A stretch of 34,642 nt of DNA, from assembly GCA_900539115.1 (NCBI GenBank), contig UQAQ01000033.1, forward strand, positions 1-34,642, read 5' to 3'. This stretch comes from an uncultured Roseburia sp. GTDB lineage: Bacteria; Bacillota; Clostridia; Lachnospirales; Lachnospiraceae. Both the position numbers and the translations under genes were made by a program. Of the stretch, positions 30,441-34,642 are shown piece by piece. Within the stretch, counting starts at the first letter, position 1. Every line of letters starts with the position of its first letter. A model generated the notes under the pieces. That model saw nothing but the letters and a program-made list of their open reading frames with translations, made no database searches and was not told where the DNA came from.

Positions 30441-33400
30441 TTGCTGAAGAATCTGGAGTTTCCACAGATGGCGTTTCCGGTTCTGCCGTTTTTTCTTTGC
30501 TTACAATCGCCATACAAGTAACTTGTGTATCATCTTCAGCAGTCGCCACGATAATGGAATAACCTTCTTTTTTCGCTGTAACCAATCCTGTATCATCAAC
30601 AGTTACAACATCCTCATTCATACTTTCCCATTTACAGGAAACGTCGGCATCATCATAATAGGTATATAACCTATCCTGTTCCTTTTCATTTAAGAAAAGA
30701 TACGGAGAGGATATTTGAAGTTTATTTTCATCAAATTCGCTCACACCTTTGACATCGCATTCAGCAATACAACTACCACTCTTTGAATATGCTCGAAGTT
30801 TTGTCGTACCCTTTTTAAGGATTTTTAATTCTCCTTTTTCATTTACTGTGGCAATACTTCTATCATCTGTATACCAATCTACGTCTTTCTCTGTCGCATT
30901 TTCCGGATATACGGTTGCTTCCATCTGAATTGTTTCATCCGCTATGCCCGCAACTGCCGTCTTATTCAAAACGATTGTCTGTACATCAATGTCAGTAGTA
31001 GATACTTCAATTTCGCAATAATCCGCATACTTATTATCTTTTGTACTTACAAAGATTTGTGTCGTTCCAACATTGTTAGCATGTACTGTTCCATCTTCAT
31101 CAACGGTTGCAATATTTTCATCCAGACTATAGAAATTAACACCAATATCTGGATTTTCATGACTTAAGAAATAAGTTATCTTTGCTTCTGAGCCACGATC
31201 CAATTTGTATTTCTCTTTCTTTACTACCAATGCACCGTCATCATCTTCTCCAGATGCTACCAGGAAAGATACTGCTTGAACTTCGCTTGTATTTTTATTT
31301 GGTTCTGCGGCAATAAACTGCAAATATGTATTTTGACTAATAAGCAATTCCCCGTCGTATACTTTACTTGCCTGTGTTGGTATCGAACCGTCCGTTGTAT
31401 AATATATCTTAGCATCTTCGGATGCGTACAAATGTATTTTTTTACTTTCTGTAAAAACACCTGATTTTGTATCACAGGTAGGATTTTCTGTTGTTTCTGT
31501 ATACTTATATATTGGATATACATCCACATCAGAATTCACATTAATAAAATCATAATTGTTCCATCCATCAAATACCATGCCATCTATTTTTACAACTTCC
31601 GGCTCAACTGCATCTTTAGAATATTTCACATTTTGTGAACTTAACAAACTTCCATTATTGTCATAGAAATTTACTTTGTATGTCTTTATTTTATAATTTG
31701 CAATAAGAATTGTATTCTCTGTAATTGTATTGATTTCTTTCCCATCCGGAGTTGTCCAATTAACAAAATCATATCCCTCTAAATCTTTTATCTCTGGATA
31801 CGTTACCGGACTGCCATAATCAAATACATCTGTATACACTTCTTTTGTTTCCCAATCCACAAACGCAACACTATATTTATTCTTTACATATTGTGCAGTA
31901 ATTTCCATATTATCGTTTACATTCGTAACACCGAAATCCCAACCAACAAAAGAATAATTTTTTACATCCGGTGCTTTTGGTGCAGTTGCACTATTGCCCT
32001 TTTTCACCGTCTGTGTATCAATGATATTTCCATCCATATCTTTAAAGACAACCTTATATTGCGGTTTAGGTGCTTCAATTGTTTCAAGATAAAATGGTTT
32101 ATCACCACCTTCTATGGCCATCATAACTTTATAATCGCCTGTTTTCTCACTTATTTCCTGTCGACATACAAATTTATGTGAAAATGTTCCATCGTCATTA
32201 ATTGTGACTTTTCCTACATATTCATTATTAAAATCAGATGGCTCATCCCCTTTATATACTTGTATTAAAGCTTCTTTTCCTGCCAATGCCTTATCAACAG
32301 TACCTTTAACAGTATACTCTTTTCCGGAATTATCTTCCAAATCAGACATTTTAGCACGATATCTGTATGTTTTACGTGTTTCCACATCTTTAGATGAAGT
32401 TGCCTTTATAGCCTCTACCATCCAATCTGACCACGCATCCCATTTTGTCCACTTATAAGTATATCCTTTTTCTCCATCTCTAAAGCGATACTCCTTATGT
32501 GTGGTTGCAGGAATATTGGTCGAACTCTTTAAAAACCATAATTCCGAATTAAAGTTTACTCCATAACCATAATTGTTATTGTTCAAACGATATGTTGTGT
32601 GTCCATTATACGAGCCATAGACATACATCTTTGGTCCACTATCATTTGTACATTGAGAATATTCATAATAAATCATTCCACCTTCATTATAATATGAAAA
32701 TGCAAGTTTATATGGATCCTTCCAATAATAATATGTATTTCTTGTATAACCATTATTATCTGAAACATCCCTAGCCTCAACTTCACGTTTGGTTGTAGAT
32801 GTCTCATTGACTGCGTAAGGCGTTCTTGACCATCCGCTCCATGATTTAAAATTCCATGCAGCATCAAGTATTTTTTCAGCTAAATCCCATCCTTCATTTA
32901 CCGATGTTCGGGTTGTCGTCGTCAGCAAATTACGATATCGATATTCTGTTCTATCTTCAACCTCCACATCTTTCCCTGGCTCTTCCACACTCCAACCACT
33001 CCATTCTCGCTCTATTTCATACGATACTGTCTGCGAATACGGAATTCCAGAGGAAAATCGATCTACAATATACAAACTCACATTGGTAGCAATTCCATCA
33101 TATGGAATATACATTTCCAAATTTTTACTATACTCTGCTTTTGCTAATGAAAAGGCATCGGACTCTGTCGAATTAATCAATTTGCCTGTGGATGTCCTTA
33201 AAGAAAAAATCGCACGCCCTTTCGTTCGATTATTGGGATTGTTCTTAATATTGTAATTAACAACATATCCATCCTCTTTATATTCGCAGTTATTTATTTC
33301 AACAACAACCGGAAGATCGTCATTCTTCCATACATAACAAGCCTTAACTTTTACATTGCCTTGTACATTTTTGTAATCTTCATTGTCCCAGCCTGCAAAC

Positions 33401-34572
33401 ACATATCCGGATTCCGGTTCCGGTGGTTTTGGAGCAGTTGCATCATCCTCAAATAAAACAGATTGGGTATCGATAATGTTATCATCTTTGTCATAAAAGG
33501 TTACTTTATACGTATTTCTCTTAAATTGGGCAACAATAGTCCGATCCGAGGTGACATTACTATATTCGCCTTTCCATCCTACAAATGTATGACCTTTTCG
33601 TGAAACACCCATTGGCGCGGTCGCTGCGTAACCATATTTTACTGTTTGTTCACAAAGAAGATTCTCATTTCCTTCCTTATCATATTCAACAAATCGTACT
33701 TTACATGGATTATGTGCCACAATTGTTTTGTTTAAAGTCGCAATATCACTATTTTCATTTCCTCTTGCAAAACCGGTTATTTCATACTCTCCTTCACTTG
33801 GAAGTGTAAATGCTAATGATGTTGCGTTTGCTGAATTTGTTGTTAAGGTCTGACTATACGTTCCTCCCTTAGTTTGCTTAAGGGTAAGAGAATAACCTCC
33901 CGTAGCACAGCTATCGGCTCCCCACGATACAGTAACTGCATCGCCTACCGCATAATGTGTCTTTGCTGCACTAAAAACTGGTTTGTTTGGTTTTTCTGTT
34001 CCTGTAGTGCGGTCATTGATCCAGTCTGTATAGTACCGTCTTCCTCCAACGTCCGCATACATCTGCCATCCATAAACGTGCCCTGGTCGTAACCTAAGTC
34101 CTAATTCCGAATTAAAATCAAACCAAAAATTCTCCTTTGTCGAGTACTGACCACCGGAATACATCATTTCCTCTTTTCTTCCAATGATATTATTTCCGTC
34201 TCTTACTTGAATTCCAATTGTCGTTATACGTTGCCGCCCCGGATTATATACACACGATTTAGCATTCATATTGGTATCATATTTATCTGCCCAAACTGCT
34301 TTAACCGATGGATTTGCTACAGGTTGAGGAGTAATATTATTACCATATATATAACTTTCAGCCAAAGGATTTCCTACTCCCAGATAAAACTTTCCGTAAC
34401 ATATACCAAAATGCAAATGATTACCAGTCGAATTTCCAGTCGTTCCTACTCGCCCAATTGTTTGTCCCGCACCAATTGTAGATCCTACAGATATATTACT
34501 AGGAATACTTCCTGGCTGCATATGCGCATATTGATATGTTCTACCATCCGTTCCGAGAATTATTAATCCTCC

Positions 34573-34642
34573 CTAAATAATCAAGTCTTTTTTCCCTTAA
34601 TATAAGGGATTTTTTTAATTGTTTCTCAGCAGAATGAGCCTT
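34573..34642. other. Junction between the truncated M23 gene and unrelated sequence
   Basis: M23 coding similarity can be followed to about 34563 and stops. Beyond the in-frame TAG the sequence is AT-rich, has no M23 character, and holds a plus-strand terminator. This could be the end of an insertion sequence or other mobile element, or the edge of a deletion. The window ends too soon to tell. Confidence 0.45.
34593..34616 (+). terminator. Rho-independent terminator at the right edge
   Basis: TCCCTTA (34593-34599), loop ATA, TAAGGGA (34603-34609), then seven T (34610-34616) on the plus strand. No plus-strand gene lies immediately upstream, so it does not end any gene visible here. A hairpin of this type near the end of an inserted element would block read-through into it. 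Confidence 0.7.

Larger units (their letters stand above)
29884..34572 (-). pseudogene. 5'-truncated secreted M23-peptidase/B-repeat/Big_2 surface protein
   Basis: The open frame begins just after an in-frame TAG (34573-34575) and reads straight into the second half of an M23 (LytM) domain: ILGTDGRTYQYAHMQPGS, then GTTGNSTGNHLHFGI. The first half, with its HxxxD zinc ligands and signal peptide, is missing. Then, by position: Fn3-like sandwiches (34300-33750); two InlB/Flg_new B-repeats (33690-33360, KGHTFVGWKGEYS); a Trp/Tyr-rich part with WSGWS and YRYR motifs (33000-32350); three more B-repeats (32070-31500); a CHB_HEX_C-like sandwich (31490-31260); three Big_2 domains (31225-30490); a PKPTATPNST linker; and the lysine-rich Fn3-like end. 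It is visibly more AT-rich than the left half of the window. Without its 5' end it is probably not secreted or active, unless the missing part lies beyond the edge as a split gene. Confidence 0.75.

Noticed and set aside
29884..34572. Active M23 endopeptidase
   Set aside because: The HxxxD zinc ligands and signal peptide are absent from the visible frame; only the later YAH and HLH motifs remain.
7467..34572. Sortase (LPXTG) or SLH anchoring of the surface proteins
   Set aside because: The C-termini end in lysine-rich Fn3-like sequence with no LPXTG, no hydrophobic tail, and no SLH repeats visible.

Overview
The window looks like a chromosomal segment of a gut-type Clostridia, most likely Lachnospiraceae. 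The grounds are strong AGGAGG ribosome-binding sites, extended -10 promoters, very large secreted modular proteins (LRR_5, Calx-beta, Big_2, InlB-type B-repeats, GBS_Bsp-like, C-type lectin folds) with P/T/Q-rich linkers and lysine-rich Fn3-like C-termini, and a YesN/LytS two-component system tied to periplasmic sugar-binding proteins. The assignment is inferred from gene style. No rRNA or taxonomic marker is present.

Region 1 (1-7466, minus strand): a tightly packed sensory operon, read right to left. It encodes a cytosolic LacI-type sugar-sensor/GGDEF protein (5411-7315), a membrane-anchored periplasmic-binding sensor (4416-5399), a LytS/YesM histidine kinase (2950-4419), a YesN-type AraC response regulator (1364-2953) and a XylF-like xylose-binding lipoprotein (316-1350). 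A strong terminator follows, and then the start of another lipoprotein gene that runs off the left edge. The layout resembles the clostridial XylFII-LytS-YesN xylose-sensing module, with a diguanylate cyclase added at the front.

Region 2 (7467-20632): a secreted subtilisin-family protease on the plus strand converges on a giant minus-strand surface protein of about 3,760 residues. They share a 16-bp-stem terminator.

Region 3 (20633-21853): a divergent intergenic region of about 470 bp. A near-consensus plus-strand promoter is followed by a roughly 310-nt leader, then an orphan LytTR response regulator. The leader holds two 73-bp direct repeats exactly 200 bp apart, a 15-bp inverted repeat, and a central block that can fold as a three-way junction. 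This is the most unusual non-coding structure in the window.

Region 4 (21865-34642, minus strand): three large secreted proteins arranged as repeated cassettes. They are a CHAP/NlpC-like amidase with two GBS_Bsp-like domains and two C-type lectin domains (one QPD, one EPN), a BspA-type leucine-rich-repeat protein, and a 5'-truncated M23-peptidase protein with B-repeats and Big_2 domains. The last two share a nearly identical 3' module plus a related terminator. The first two share an A-tract promoter module. The M23 frame is closed by a stop codon at 34573-34575, next to unrelated sequence carrying a plus-strand terminator, so the gene is probably disrupted at the right edge.

All five large secreted proteins end in a P/T/S/Q-rich linker plus a lysine-rich Fn3-like domain. 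None shows an LPXTG or SLH anchor that I could find. The sensory operon probably reads pentose availability. The surface cluster probably mediates glycan or cell-wall contact, possibly under the LytTR regulator; that last link is inference from position only.
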